A stretch of 64,000 nt of DNA from NCBI GenBank assembly GCA_024235615.1, contig JACKMB010000001.1, positions 1,054,001 through 1,118,000 of the forward strand, in the 5' to 3' direction. The notes under the pieces were generated by a model. The model saw only the letters and a list, made by a program, of their open reading frames with translations, was not told where the DNA came from and searched no databases. Origin of the DNA: Thauera sp. (GTDB taxonomy: Bacteria; Pseudomonadota; Gammaproteobacteria; Burkholderiales; Rhodocyclaceae). Position numbers and translations under genes: made by a program. Positions 10,181-18,157 of this stretch are shown here, one piece after another. Position 1 is the stretch's first letter. Each line of letters begins with the position of its first letter.

Positions 10181-11599
10181 ATGAAACGCGAACGCAGCGC
10201 CCGCATCCTCGCCACCCTCGGGCCGGCGAGCTCCACCCGCGAACGCATCCGCGCCCTGGCCGAGGCCGGCGCGGACGTGTTCCGGCTCAACTTCAGCCAC
10301 GGCAGCCACGAGGACCACGCCGAGCGCTATCGCCTGATCCGCGCGGTCGAGGCCGAGCTCGGGCGCCCGATCGGCGTGCTGATGGACCTGCAGGGGCCCA
10401 AGCTGCGCGTCGGCCGCTTCGCCGAGGGCAAGGTCGCCCTCGTGCCCGGCGCGTCGTTCCGCCTCGACCTCGACCCCACGCCCGGCGACGCCCGCCGCGC
10501 CAACCTGCCCCACCCCGAGATCTTCGCCGCGCTCGAGGCCGGCACCGCGCTGCTGCTCGACGACGGCAAGCTGCGCCTGCGGGTAGACGCCTGCGGCGCC
10601 GACTTCGCCGAAACCACCGTGCTCGTCGGCGGGACGCTGTCCGACCGCAAGGGCGTAAACGTGCCCGGCGTGGTGCTGCCGATCTCGCCGCTCACCGCCA
10701 AGGACCGCGCCGACCTCGACTTCGGCCTGGCGCTGGGCGTGGACTGGGTGGCGCTGTCCTTCGTGCAGCGCCCCGAGGACCTGCGCGAGGCGCGCGAGCT
10801 CGTCGGCGACCGCGCCTGGATCATGGCCAAGCTGGAGAAGCCGGCGGCGATCGACGCGCTGGAGCCGATCGTCGCGCTCGCCGACGGTGTCATGGTGGCG
10901 CGCGGCGACCTCGGCGTGGAGCTGCCGCCGCAGCAGGTGCCGGTGCTGCAGCGCCGCATCGTGCGCGCCGCGCGTGCCGCCGGCCGCCCGGTGGTGGTGG
11001 CGACGCAGATGCTGGAGTCGATGATCTCCTCGCCCGTGCCCACCCGCGCCGAGGCCTCGGACGTGGCCACCGCGATCTACGATGGCGCCGACGCGGTGAT
11101 GCTGTCGGCCGAGTCGGCCTCGGGCCAGTACCCGGTGGAGGCGGTATCGATCATGCACGGCATCGTCTGCGAGGTGGAACGCGACCCCGCCTGGCGCGCC
11201 GGGCTCGAAGCCAGCCACACGCCGGCCGCGGCGAACACCCCGGATGCGATCTGCTGCGCGCTGCGCCGCGTCGCCGGCCTGCTCGAACCTGCGGCCACGG
11301 TGGCCTACACCAGCTCGGGCTTCAGCGCGCTGCGCGCCAGCCGCGAGCGTCCGGTGGCGCCCATCCTCGCCCTGACGCCGCAGCCCGCCACCGCGCGTCG
11401 GCTGGCGCTGGTGTGGGGCGTACATCCGGTGCCCTTCGAGGAGGTGCATGACGTCGCCGAGATGGTCGAGCACGCGGCGCGCGCGGCGCTGACCCTGGGC
11501 TTCGGCCGTGCCGGCGACGCCGTGGTGGTGATCGCCGGCCTGCCCTTCGGCCAGCGTGGCAGCACCAACCTGCTGCACGTGGCGCGGATTCCGGACTGA
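10181..11599 (+). CDS. pyk: Pyruvate kinase
   Basis: Converts phosphoenolpyruvate and ADP to pyruvate and ATP. It has 472 residues with the complete set of motifs: RLNFSHGS, MDLQGPKLRVG, the active-site MAKLEKPAAI and MVARGDLGVELP, then ATQMLESM and MLSAESASG. The C-terminal allosteric domain is present. As last gene of the gcl operon it resembles the TtuE-type enzyme that completes glyoxylate/tartrate routes to pyruvate. Unexpectedly, no glycerate kinase lies between glxR and this gene, although glycerate must be phosphorylated before pyruvate kinase can act. Confidence 0.95.
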   Translation: MKRERSARILATLGPASSTRERIRALAEAGADVFRLNFSHGSHEDHAERYRLIRAVEAELGRPIGVLMDLQGPKLRVGRFAEGKVALVPGASFRLDLDPTPGDARRANLPHPEIFAALEAGTALLLDDGKLRLRVDACGADFAETTVLVGGTLSDRKGVNVPGVVLPISPLTAKDRADLDFGLALGVDWVALSFVQRPEDLREARELVGDRAWIMAKLEKPAAIDALEPIVALADGVMVARGDLGVELPPQQVPVLQRRIVRAARAAGRPVVVATQMLESMISSPVPTRAEASDVATAIYDGADAVMLSAESASGQYPVEAVSIMHGIVCEVERDPAWRAGLEASHTPAAANTPDAICCALRRVAGLLEPAATVAYTSSGFSALRASRERPVAPILALTPQPATARRLALVWGVHPVPFEEVHDVAEMVEHAARAALTLGFGRAGDAVVVIAGLPFGQRGSTNLLHVARIPD

Positions 11600-11606
11600 A
11601 GCGCAA

Positions 11607-11625
11607 GCCGGGCCGGTCGCCCGGC
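11607..11625 (+). terminator. Possible terminator after pyk
   Basis: Inverted repeat GCCGGGC-CGGTC-GCCCGGC eight bases after the pyk stop codon. The T-rich stretch (GTCTTTC) comes eight bases late, so termination is uncertain. It separates pyk from a convergent transporter gene. Confidence 0.4.
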
Positions 11626-11694
11626 GAGGGCGTCTTTCGCGCGGGGGCGTAGGCGCGCCGGCGGCACTTTCCCGGCGCACCCACGCCCCGGCGC

Positions 11695-12678
11695 TCAGCC
11701 CTCCGTCCTTGCGGGCGCGGCAGGGCCGAAGACGCGATCGGTGAGCTTGACGTACCAGGCCGCGGACTGCACCTGCAGGATGTAGGCGAGCGCGATCACC
11801 AGCGCCGCACCCGAACTCGACGCCCCGAACACGTTCATCGCCAGCGCAAGGGCGATCGACAGGTTGCGCATCACCGTGCCGTACACCAGCGCGATGGCGT
11901 CGCCGCGCGGCAGCAGGCTGCGCGCCACCACCGTGCTCACCACGTAGTTGATCGCATACAGGCACAACAGCGGCACCAGCACCACGATCAGCTCGCCGGG
12001 CTGAGCGACGAGGTCCTTCGCCTTGAGGGCGAGCGCGACGAAGACGATGCCGAGCACGCCCAGCGTGGAAAAAGGCGGGAAGCGCGGTCCCCACTCCTTC
12101 ATGTATGCAGCCTGGCCGTGGCGCGCCACCAGCCATTTCTGCGTGTAGTGACCGGCCAGCATGGGCAGGAACACGATGATCACGATCTGCATGAACACCG
12201 CGCCCATGTCGACCGGCACCTCGGCCCCCATCAGCCAGCGCACGTAGAGCGGCGTGGCGAGCGAGCCCAGGATGAGCCCGAGCACGGTCATCTTGACCGC
12301 GGCGCCGAGGTTGCCCCTGGCGAAACCGGTCCACGAGATCGTCATGCCGCTGGTAGGCAGCAGTGCCGCGAGCAGCAGGCCGAGCGCGTATGCGGGCTGG
12401 TCGGGGAAGAAGGCCTTGCCGAGCGCGTAGGCGACGAAGGGGATGAGGGCGAAGTTGATCGCCTGCGCGAGCGCCTGCGCCTTGAGGTCGCCGCCTTCGA
12501 GCACCTTGGAGAGCTTCAGGTTGACCATCATCGGATAGACCATCAGGAAGGTCAGCGGCACGATCAGCGACTTCAGCCAGCCGACCGGCGCGACCAGCCC
12601 GAAGCCGAAGCCGAGCACCATCGCCACCGGGATGGCGAGGATCAGGTTCTTGTTGATCTTCATCAGCAGCGCAAGCAT
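11695..12678 (-). CDS. BASS-superfamily transporter (bile acid:Na+ symporter / ACR3-like)
   Basis: Inner-membrane transporter of 327 residues with about nine to ten hydrophobic segments, opening MLALLMKINKNLILAIPVAM. The pattern LLAALLPTSGMTISWTGFARGN in the middle places it in the BASS/ACR3 superfamily. ACR3 arsenite pumps carry a conserved cysteine in this helix; here it is Ser/Thr, so an arsenite role is doubtful, and no arsR or arsC is nearby. GGGGGAT precedes the chosen ATG; the longer frame to 12780 lacks a ribosome site. Substrate unknown: an organic anion or monocarboxylate is plausible. Confidence 0.78.
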   Translation of the reverse strand: MLALLMKINKNLILAIPVAMVLGFGFGLVAPVGWLKSLIVPLTFLMVYPMMVNLKLSKVLEGGDLKAQALAQAINFALIPFVAYALGKAFFPDQPAYALGLLLAALLPTSGMTISWTGFARGNLGAAVKMTVLGLILGSLATPLYVRWLMGAEVPVDMGAVFMQIVIIVFLPMLAGHYTQKWLVARHGQAAYMKEWGPRFPPFSTLGVLGIVFVALALKAKDLVAQPGELIVVLVPLLCLYAINYVVSTVVARSLLPRGDAIALVYGTVMRNLSIALALAMNVFGASSSGAALVIALAYILQVQSAAWYVKLTDRVFGPAAPARTEG

Positions 12679-12793
12679 GGATCCCCCGTCTTGTTGTTTG
12701 TGCGCGCCCAGCCAGCACGTGGCGCCATGATGACACAAGCAAGCGCGATGCCAGGGCACGGAAGGTGGCGGCGTCTCCACTCGGCCTCCGAGG

Positions 12794-12868
12794 GATCGCG
12801 CCTGCCGGCGCTCCTACAAGAGCCCTCGCATCCGGCAGGCCCTGGGGCGCAGGCCGCGAACCCGACGC
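12794..12868. repeat. Degenerate REP-like element in 334-bp intergenic gap
   Basis: Contains GATCGCGCCTGCCGGCGCTC followed by CTACA, matching one half of the repeat family at 8164-8349, then GCATCCGGCAGGC and a GCAGGCCGCGAAC end. Apart from this and the ppa terminator, the gap between the transporter and ppa holds nothing I can identify. Confidence 0.6.
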
Positions 12869-12957
12869 CTGATCCACGACTGGACTGCCACGGCAGCGAC
12901 GTTGGCAGACAAAATACCGCCAAGCCCGTCAGCACGCCCCGCCGGCGCCGTAAACGA

Positions 12958-12985
12958 CCGAGGCCCACGCAAGCGTGGGCCTCGG
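12958..12985 (-). terminator. Terminator of ppa
   Basis: Perfect 13-bp stem, CCGAGGCCCACGC and its complement, with a two-base loop, 27 bp after the ppa stop on the minus strand. The following TCGTTTA is only weakly T-rich, but the stem is very stable. Confidence 0.75.
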
Positions 12986-13012
12986 GTCATCCGGAAACAG
13001 GTGCTCCCGGGA

Positions 13013-13540
13013 TTACTTCTTGGCAGCCGCCAGGCCGTTCACGATCTCGGCCTTGGCGTCTTCCACCGTACCCCAGCCGAGGACCTTGACCCACTTGCCG
13101 GGCTCGAGGTCCTTGTAGTGCTCGAAGAAGTGCACCGTCTGCTTCATCAGCAGCTCGGGCAGGTCGTCGGTGGTCTGCACCTTGTCGTACAGCGGGGTCA
13201 GCTTGGAAACCGGCACGGCCACGACCTTGGCGTCGACGCCGCCGTCGTCTTCCATCTTGAGCACGCCGACCGGGCGGCAGCGGATGACCACGCCCGGCTG
13301 CAGCGGGAACGGGGTCACGACCAGCACGTCGACCGGATCGCCGTCGCCGGCGATGGTGTGCGGAACGTAGCCGTAGTTCAGCGGGTAGCGCATCGAGGTG
13401 CCCATGAAGCGGTCGACGAAGACGGCGCCGCTGTCCTTGTCCACCTCGAACTTGATCGGATCGCCCTGGGCGGAGATCTCGATGATGACGTTGATGTCGT
13501 TCGGCACGTCCTTGCCGGCGCTGACCTGTTCGAAACCCAT
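13013..13540 (-). CDS. ppa: Inorganic pyrophosphatase
   Basis: Soluble family I pyrophosphatase of 175 residues (E. coli 176). Seen: [19 protein letters not shown], the [12 protein letters not shown] segment and the family signature DGDPVDVLV with its metal-binding aspartates. It hydrolyses PPi to drive biosynthetic reactions in the cytoplasm. GGGAGGGATGT precedes the ATG, a TATAAT lies 31 bp further upstream, and the gene ends in its own hairpin, so it is probably monocistronic. All key residues look intact. Confidence 0.97.
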   Translation of the reverse strand: MGFEQVSAGKDVPNDINVIIEISAQGDPIKFEVDKDSGAVFVDRFMGTSMRYPLNYGYVPHTIAGDGDPVDVLVVTPFPLQPGVVIRCRPVGVLKMEDDGGVDAKVVAVPVSKLTPLYDKVQTTDDLPELLMKQTVHFFEHYKDLEPGKWVKVLGWGTVEDAKAEIVNGLAAAKK

Positions 13541-13570
13541 ACATCCCTCCCGTGGAAAAATTGTGCGCGG

Positions 13571-13576
13571 ATTATA
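13571..13576 (-). promoter_or_regulatory. -10 box of ppa promoter
   Basis: TATAAT read on the minus strand, predicting a transcription start near 13564 and a leader of about 24 nt. No good -35 hexamer is seen at 16-18 bp. Confidence 0.55.
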
Positions 13577-13629
13577 GGGGGAAACCACAATGTCTTGCAC
13601 TGCGGGAATGCCCCGGTGGGGGCGGCGGA

Positions 13630-13839
13630 TCAGGCCGGGGAATCGAAGCCCGCGCCCTCGACCGCGGCGCGCAGCGCCTCGACCGAAACCTTGGCGGGGT
13701 CGTGACGCACCGTGGCGGCGGCGCCTTCAAGCGACACCTGCACATCCTCCACGCCCGGCAGCGCCTTCAGCACGCCGGTGACGTTCTTCACGCAGCCGCC
13801 GCAGCTCATGCCTTCGACCTTGATCGTCGTCTCGTTCAT
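13630..13839 (-). CDS. Heavy-metal-associated (CopZ-like) copper-binding protein
   Basis: A 69-residue single HMA domain with the metal-binding loop GMSCGGC (residues 9-15) in the babbabb ferredoxin-like fold; starts [10 protein letters not shown]. Proteins like this carry Cu(I) in the cytoplasm to P-type ATPases. It is followed in the same direction by nothing before ppa and preceded by a SafE-like membrane protein. The cbb3 copper ATPase CcoI encoded at 26304-28817 is an obvious candidate partner, though not adjacent. Function as copper chaperone is inferred from family. Confidence 0.88.
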   Translation of the reverse strand: MNETTIKVEGMSCGGCVKNVTGVLKALPGVEDVQVSLEGAAATVRHDPAKVSVEALRAAVEGAGFDSPA

Positions 13840-13884
13840 CGAATCTCTACTCCTGATGGATTGAAAGGGGGCGCCGCCGCGCCC

Positions 13885-14595
13885 TCAGGTCACGCACACC
13901 ACGCCGCGCCACAGGTCGCCGCCGAGCGAGGGCGCGTGGTACAGCCCGAACACGCCGAAGCCGAGCACCAGCAGGCCGGAGGCCAGGCGCACCTTGGGGT
14001 GGCGGGTGATGTCGCGGAAACGCTTGAACAGCATGCCGGCAAGCAGCAGGTTGGGCAGCGTGCCCAGCCCGAAGGCCAGCATCAGCCCGGCGCCGCGCGC
14101 GCCCGACCCGGTGACCAGCGCGGTGGCGAGGATGGAATAGGTGAGCCCGCAAGGGATGAAGCCCCACAGCATGCCGAGCGGCAGCGCCTGGCGAACCGAG
14201 CGCGCGGGCAGGAAGCGCCGCGTGGCCGGCTGGATGCGCCGCCACAGCACGTGGCCGACGCGCTCGATGGGCGCGAGCAGGCGGGTGAAGCCGGTGAGGT
14301 AGAGCCCGAGCGCCACCAGCATCAGGTTGGCGAGCACGTAGAGCGTCATCTGCACCGGCAGCATGCCCTCGTAGAGCAGGCCGACCGAGCCGAGCAGGCC
14401 CACGCCGGCGCCGAGCAGGGTGTAAGTGGCGATGCGCCCGAGGTTGTAGGCCAGGTGCAGCGGCCACTGCGGCCGGCTGCCCGGCGCCTGAACCTGCATG
14501 CTGAGCGCGCCGACGATGCCGCCGCACATCGACACGCAGTGCGTGCCGCCGAGCAGGCCGATCAGGAAGACGGCGAGGTATCCGGTTTCGGGCAT
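13885..14595 (-). CDS. SafE/TauE-like (UreH/DsbD_2) membrane protein
   Basis: Inner-membrane protein of 236 residues with about six hydrophobic segments. The N-terminal GLLGGTHCVSMCGGIVGALS and the later LWGFIPCGLTYSILATAL carry the paired cysteine motifs typical of the family annotated as sulfite exporter TauE/SafE or UreH-like. Such genes commonly accompany cbb3 oxidase and copper genes, and some members transport copper or heme-related electrons. Here it lies with an HMA protein gene 45 bp downstream, supporting a copper role (inference). The gene begins only eight bases from the hemN terminator. Confidence 0.8.
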   Translation of the reverse strand: MPETGYLAVFLIGLLGGTHCVSMCGGIVGALSMQVQAPGSRPQWPLHLAYNLGRIATYTLLGAGVGLLGSVGLLYEGMLPVQMTLYVLANLMLVALGLYLTGFTRLLAPIERVGHVLWRRIQPATRRFLPARSVRQALPLGMLWGFIPCGLTYSILATALVTGSGARGAGLMLAFGLGTLPNLLLAGMLFKRFRDITRHPKVRLASGLLVLGFGVFGLYHAPSLGGDLWRGVVCVT

Positions 14596-14602
14596 GAAGG
14601 AG

Positions 14603-14631
14603 AAAGGCCCCGCGGAAAATGCGAGGCCTTT
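14603..14631 (-). terminator. Terminator of hemN
   Basis: On the minus strand AAAGGCCTCGC-ATTTTCC-GCGGGGCCTTT, an 11-bp stem with one mismatch-like wobble, followed by CTCCTTC. It lies 34 bp after the hemN stop codon and ends eight bases before the start codon of the next gene. Confidence 0.7.
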
Positions 14632-14664
14632 ATTCTACGCTGCGGTGCGCAATCCGTGCGGCGT

Positions 14665-16056
14665 TCAGATCACCCGCGAGTAGCGCTGGCGCTCGCGGTC
14701 GGCGCGCAGGTAGCGATCGAAGACCATCGCGATACCGCGCACCAGCAGACGACCGCCCGGCTGCACGCTGATCCAGTCGCCGTCGATCTTCACCAGGCCG
14801 GCCTTCTCCATATCCTGCAGGTCGGCGAGTTCCTCGGCGAAATATTCGCGGAAGTTGATCAGGTAGGCGATCTCGATCGACTGCATCGACAGCTCGAAGT
14901 GGCACATCAGCGCCTGGATGATCGCGCGCCGCAGCAGGTCGTCGGCGGTGAGCTCGATGCCGCGCAGCACCGGCAGCTCGTCGCGATCGAGCGCATCGTA
15001 GTACTCGTCGAGGGTCTTCACGTTCTGCGCATACACCGGGCCGATCTTGCCGATCGCCGACACCCCGAAGGCGAGCAGGTCGCACTCGGCGTGGGTGGAG
15101 TAGCCCTGGAAGTTGCGGTGCAGGCGGCCCTGGCGCTGGGCGATGGTGAGCTCGTCGTCAGGCTTGGCGAAGTGGTCCATGCCGATATACACGTAGCCCG
15201 CCTCGGTGAGCCGGCGGATGCCGAGCTGCAGCAGTTGCAGCTTGGTATCGGCGGTGGGCATGTCGCCGCTGTTGATGCGGCGCTGCGGCTTGAACAGGCC
15301 CGGCAGGTGAGCGTAGCTGTACAGCGAGATGCGGTCGGGCGAGATCTCCAGCACCTGGTCGAGCGTGCGGTCGAAGCTGGTCGGGTTCTGCCGCGGCAGG
15401 CCGTAGATCAGGTCCATGCTCACCGACTTGAAGCCGTTGGCGCGCGCCGCGTCGATCACCAGCTTGGTCTCGTCGAAGCTCTGGATGCGGTTGACTGCCT
15501 GCTGCACGTCCTCAGCGAAGTCCTGCACGCCCACGCTCATACGGTTGAAGCCGAGCTCGGCGAGCAGCTTCACGGTGTCGAAATCGACCTTGCGCGGATC
15601 GACCTCGATCGAATATTCGCCGTTGGGCACCAGGGTGAAGTGCTCGCGCACTGCCGCCATGAGCTCGCGCATCTCGTCGTGCGACAGGAAGGTCGGCGTG
15701 CCGCCACCGAGGTGAAGCTGGGTGACCTGGCGGCTACCCTCCAGGCAGGCGGCCTGCATCGCAATTTCTTTCGCCAGATATTTCAGATACTTGGCTGACC
15801 GACCATGATCCTTGGTAATGATCTTGTTGCAGGCGCAGTAATAGCAGATCGTGTTACAGAAGGGGATGTGGAAGTATAATGAGAGCGGTTTGCTTACGCC
15901 GCCCACGGCCCGCTTGGCCAGCCAGGCCCGCAGCGCTTCGGCGTTGAAGGCCTCGACGAAGCGGTCCGCCGTGGGATAAGAGGTGTAGCGCGGCCCGTTG
16001 ATGTCGAATTTACGGATCAGTTGCGGGTCGAAGATGAGGTCGGTCTGGCTTTTCAT
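14665..16056 (-). CDS. hemN: Oxygen-independent coproporphyrinogen III oxidase
   Basis: Radical-SAM enzyme of heme synthesis that replaces HemF when oxygen is scarce. It has 463 residues, beginning MKSQTDLIFDPQL. The 4Fe-4S/SAM motif is seen as YFHIPFCNTICYYCACN (C-x3-C-x2-C), with the LHLGGGTPTFL strand and the HemN C-terminal domain. Upstream lies a symmetric FNR box, and the next gene, divergent, is fnr itself, the standard arrangement for anaerobic induction. An ATG at 16086 is in frame but gives an untypical extension. Confidence 0.96.
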   Translation of the reverse strand: MKSQTDLIFDPQLIRKFDINGPRYTSYPTADRFVEAFNAEALRAWLAKRAVGGVSKPLSLYFHIPFCNTICYYCACNKIITKDHGRSAKYLKYLAKEIAMQAACLEGSRQVTQLHLGGGTPTFLSHDEMRELMAAVREHFTLVPNGEYSIEVDPRKVDFDTVKLLAELGFNRMSVGVQDFAEDVQQAVNRIQSFDETKLVIDAARANGFKSVSMDLIYGLPRQNPTSFDRTLDQVLEISPDRISLYSYAHLPGLFKPQRRINSGDMPTADTKLQLLQLGIRRLTEAGYVYIGMDHFAKPDDELTIAQRQGRLHRNFQGYSTHAECDLLAFGVSAIGKIGPVYAQNVKTLDEYYDALDRDELPVLRGIELTADDLLRRAIIQALMCHFELSMQSIEIAYLINFREYFAEELADLQDMEKAGLVKIDGDWISVQPGGRLLVRGIAMVFDRYLRADRERQRYSRVI

Positions 16057-16110
16057 GATCTTGCTGGCGGGCTCTCTGCAGAACAATGGCAGAAGCCTCC
16101 CTTATGTTGG

Positions 16111-16124
16111 TTGACTTGGGTCAA
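16111..16124. promoter_or_regulatory. FNR-type box between hemN and fnr
   Basis: TTGACTTGGGTCAA, a perfect inverted repeat matching the FNR/ANR consensus TTGAT-N4-ATCAA with C/G at the inner position. A TCTAAT at 16165-16170 would place the box near -60 for fnr (class I). It lies 55 bp before the hemN start codon, so it could serve both genes. Confidence 0.8.
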
Positions 16125-16190
16125 CGGGTGTGATTAGCAGTCGCGCCGCTCGAGCGCAGGCGTCTCTAATGTCAGGAAAGCAGGATTATC

Positions 16191-16937
16191 GTGCAGATGA
16201 GGGCTAGCGTGCCAATTACCGTGGATGGGCTGAAGTCGGCCTGTTCGCAGTGCAACCTCGTCGAGTTGTGCCTGCCCTTCGGGATGTCCGATCGCGAATT
16301 GAGCCGGCTCGACGAGTTGGTGGGCGCTCGGCGCAAGGTGAAGCGCCAGCACAACCTCTACCGTGCCGGCGACCCGTTCGAGGCCATCTATGCGATCCGC
16401 GCGGGCTCGTTCAAGACCGACGTGCTGCTCGAGGATGGCCGCGAGCAGGTGACCGGCTTCCAGATGACGGGCGAGATCCTCGGCCTCGACGGCATCAGCA
16501 CCGAGTCCCACAGCTGCAACGCGGTGGCGCTCGAGGACAGCGAGGTCTGCGTGATCGCCTACGAGAAGCTCGAGCAGATGTCGCACGAGATCGAGGGCCT
16601 GCAGTTGCAGTTCCACAAGGTCATGAGCCGCGAGATCGTGCGCGACCATGGCGTGATGATGCTGCTCGGCTCGATGCGCGCGGAAGAGCGCCTCGCCGCC
16701 TTCCTGCTCAACATGTCGCAGCGCTTCACCGCGCGCGGTTTCTCGCCTAGCGAGTTCAACCTGCGCATGACGCGCGAGGAGATCGGCTCCTACCTCGGCC
16801 TCAAGCTCGAGACGGTGTCTCGTGCCTTCTCGCGTTTCCAGGAGGACGGCTTGATCTCGGTACAGCAGAAGCACGTTCACCTGCTCGATCCGGCCGGGCT
16901 CAAGCGCCTGATCCAGCACCAGCACGGCGCGCGCTGA
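16191..16937 (+). CDS. fnr: FNR/ANR-type oxygen-sensing regulator
   Basis: Crp/Fnr family regulator of 248 residues that carries an oxygen-labile 4Fe-4S cluster. The four ligands are seen: Cys18, Cys21 and Cys27 in ACSQCNLVELC and Cys120 in SEVCVI. The cyclic-nucleotide-like domain covers about residues 30-150. The recognition helix LETVSRAFSRFQ keeps the Glu-Ser-Arg that reads TTGAT half-sites. GTG at 16191 has AGGA five bases before it; the ATG two codons later is an alternative. Likely activator of the hemN, uspA and cco promoters, all of which carry matching boxes. Confidence 0.95.
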   Translation: MQMRASVPITVDGLKSACSQCNLVELCLPFGMSDRELSRLDELVGARRKVKRQHNLYRAGDPFEAIYAIRAGSFKTDVLLEDGREQVTGFQMTGEILGLDGISTESHSCNAVALEDSEVCVIAYEKLEQMSHEIEGLQLQFHKVMSREIVRDHGVMMLLGSMRAEERLAAFLLNMSQRFTARGFSPSEFNLRMTREEIGSYLGLKLETVSRAFSRFQEDGLISVQQKHVHLLDPAGLKRLIQHQHGAR

Positions 16938-16972
16938 GCGCGCCGGGCCGGCAGGCGGGCTCAGCCGCACCC

Positions 16973-17353
16973 TCAGGCCAGGTAGCCGGCGACGTCCTTG
17001 CTCAGCGCCACCGAAACGATCCACGCATACACCAGGATCGCGGAGAAGAAGGCGGCGAGGCGCATGCCACGGGTACGCCCGCGCTTGAGCGCCACCGTCC
17101 CGAGCAGGATGTAGGCGAGCAGCCCGAACACCTTGGCGGTGACCCAGCCCGCGCTGAAGGGGTATTGCTGGATCATCACCGCCAGTGCGATCGCCGACAG
17201 CAACAGCGTGCTGTCGACGAGGTGCGGCAGGATCCGGGTCAGGCGGTGCTGCAGCAGGGCGCTGCCGGTGAGCATCCAGGTGCCGCGCAGCAGGAAGCCG
17301 GCGGCGCTCAGGACGACGCAGGTCACGTGCAGGTTCTTGATCAGGTAGTACAT
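16973..17353 (-). CDS. SirB2 family membrane protein
   Basis: A 126-residue inner-membrane protein with four hydrophobic segments (about residues 7-25, 42-62, 72-92, 100-120). The opening YYLIKNLHVTCVVLSAAGFLLRG and VDSTLLLSAIALA are typical of the SirB2 family, named after an invasion-gene locus but without a proven biochemical role. It lies convergently after fnr and divergently from a Dnr-like regulator, suggesting a link to respiratory growth by neighbourhood only. Confidence 0.8.
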   Translation of the reverse strand: MYYLIKNLHVTCVVLSAAGFLLRGTWMLTGSALLQHRLTRILPHLVDSTLLLSAIALAVMIQQYPFSAGWVTAKVFGLLAYILLGTVALKRGRTRGMRLAAFFSAILVYAWIVSVALSKDVAGYLA

Positions 17354-17435
17354 CCACGATCCTTTCGAAAGCCGGCCCGGGCGCCGATCGGCAGCCGGCT
17401 GAATTAAAATTGCGCCCCCAGACGGAGAGTTCCAG

Positions 17436-18119
17436 ATGCCCAACACGTCCCCGCTCGACATCCCTGCCCTGCTGCGCCGCATCCCGCTGTTCAGCGAACT
17501 GTCGGAAGAGGACATCCAGCGGGTCACGCGCTATACCCGCGAGCGCCAGGTCGCCCGCGGCGAGGTGCTGTTCCAGCGCGGCGACCTGCCGCACGGCTTT
17601 TACTTCGTGGTCTCCGGTCAGGTCAAGCTCGCCTTCTCGTCTTCCCAGGGCACGGAGAAGGTGGTCGAGATCGTCGGACCGATGCAGAGCTTCGGCGAGG
17701 CGGTGATGTTCATGAACCACCCCTATCCGGTCTTCGCCGAGGCCCTGAGCGAGACCGTGCTGGTGCATGTCGGCCAGGCGGTGGTGAGCGAACTCATCGA
17801 CCAGGACTCCACCTTCGCGCGCAAGCTGCTCGCCGGCATGGCGATCCGCCTGCACGGGCTGATCCAGGACGTCGAGACCTACTCGCTGCGATCGAGCACC
17901 CAGCGCGTGATCGGCTACCTCCTGCAGGTGGCCGACAACGACGCGCCCTGCGAGATCGCCCTGCCGACCAGCAAGCAGGTGATCGCCTCGCGGCTCAACC
18001 TCACGCCCGAGACGCTCTCGCGCATCTTCCACGACCTCAGCGACGCCGGCCTGATCACCGTGCAGGGCAAGCGCGTGCGCCTGCACGACCCCGTCCGGCT
18101 GTCGCGCTACAACGCCTGA
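17436..18119 (+). CDS. Crp/Fnr family regulator, Dnr-like
   Basis: A 227-residue Crp/Fnr regulator without the FNR cysteine cluster; only one Cys, near residue 172, is present. The effector domain opens LLRRIPLFSELSEEDIQRV and contains GFYFVVSGQVKLAFSS and ESFGEAVMF-like sequence, and the helix-turn-helix reads VIASRLNLTPETLSRIFHDL. This resembles the Dnr/NnrR group that senses nitric oxide through heme and reads FNR-like boxes. No denitrification gene lies in the window, so the signal is inferred. A TAAAAT at 17405-17410 could be its -10 box. Confidence 0.85.
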   Translation: MPNTSPLDIPALLRRIPLFSELSEEDIQRVTRYTRERQVARGEVLFQRGDLPHGFYFVVSGQVKLAFSSSQGTEKVVEIVGPMQSFGEAVMFMNHPYPVFAEALSETVLVHVGQAVVSELIDQDSTFARKLLAGMAIRLHGLIQDVETYSLRSSTQRVIGYLLQVADNDAPCEIALPTSKQVIASRLNLTPETLSRIFHDLSDAGLITVQGKRVRLHDPVRLSRYNA

Positions 18120-18157
18120 GCGCGCCGCGCCGCGCGCCTGCGCATCCGCTCGTGTGC

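Noticed and set aside
9167..12877. Very long minus-strand reading frame of about 1236 codons
   Set aside because: A GC-rich shadow of the glxR-to-pyk genes: Arg/Ala-rich, no family resemblance, and it crosses several well-supported genes.
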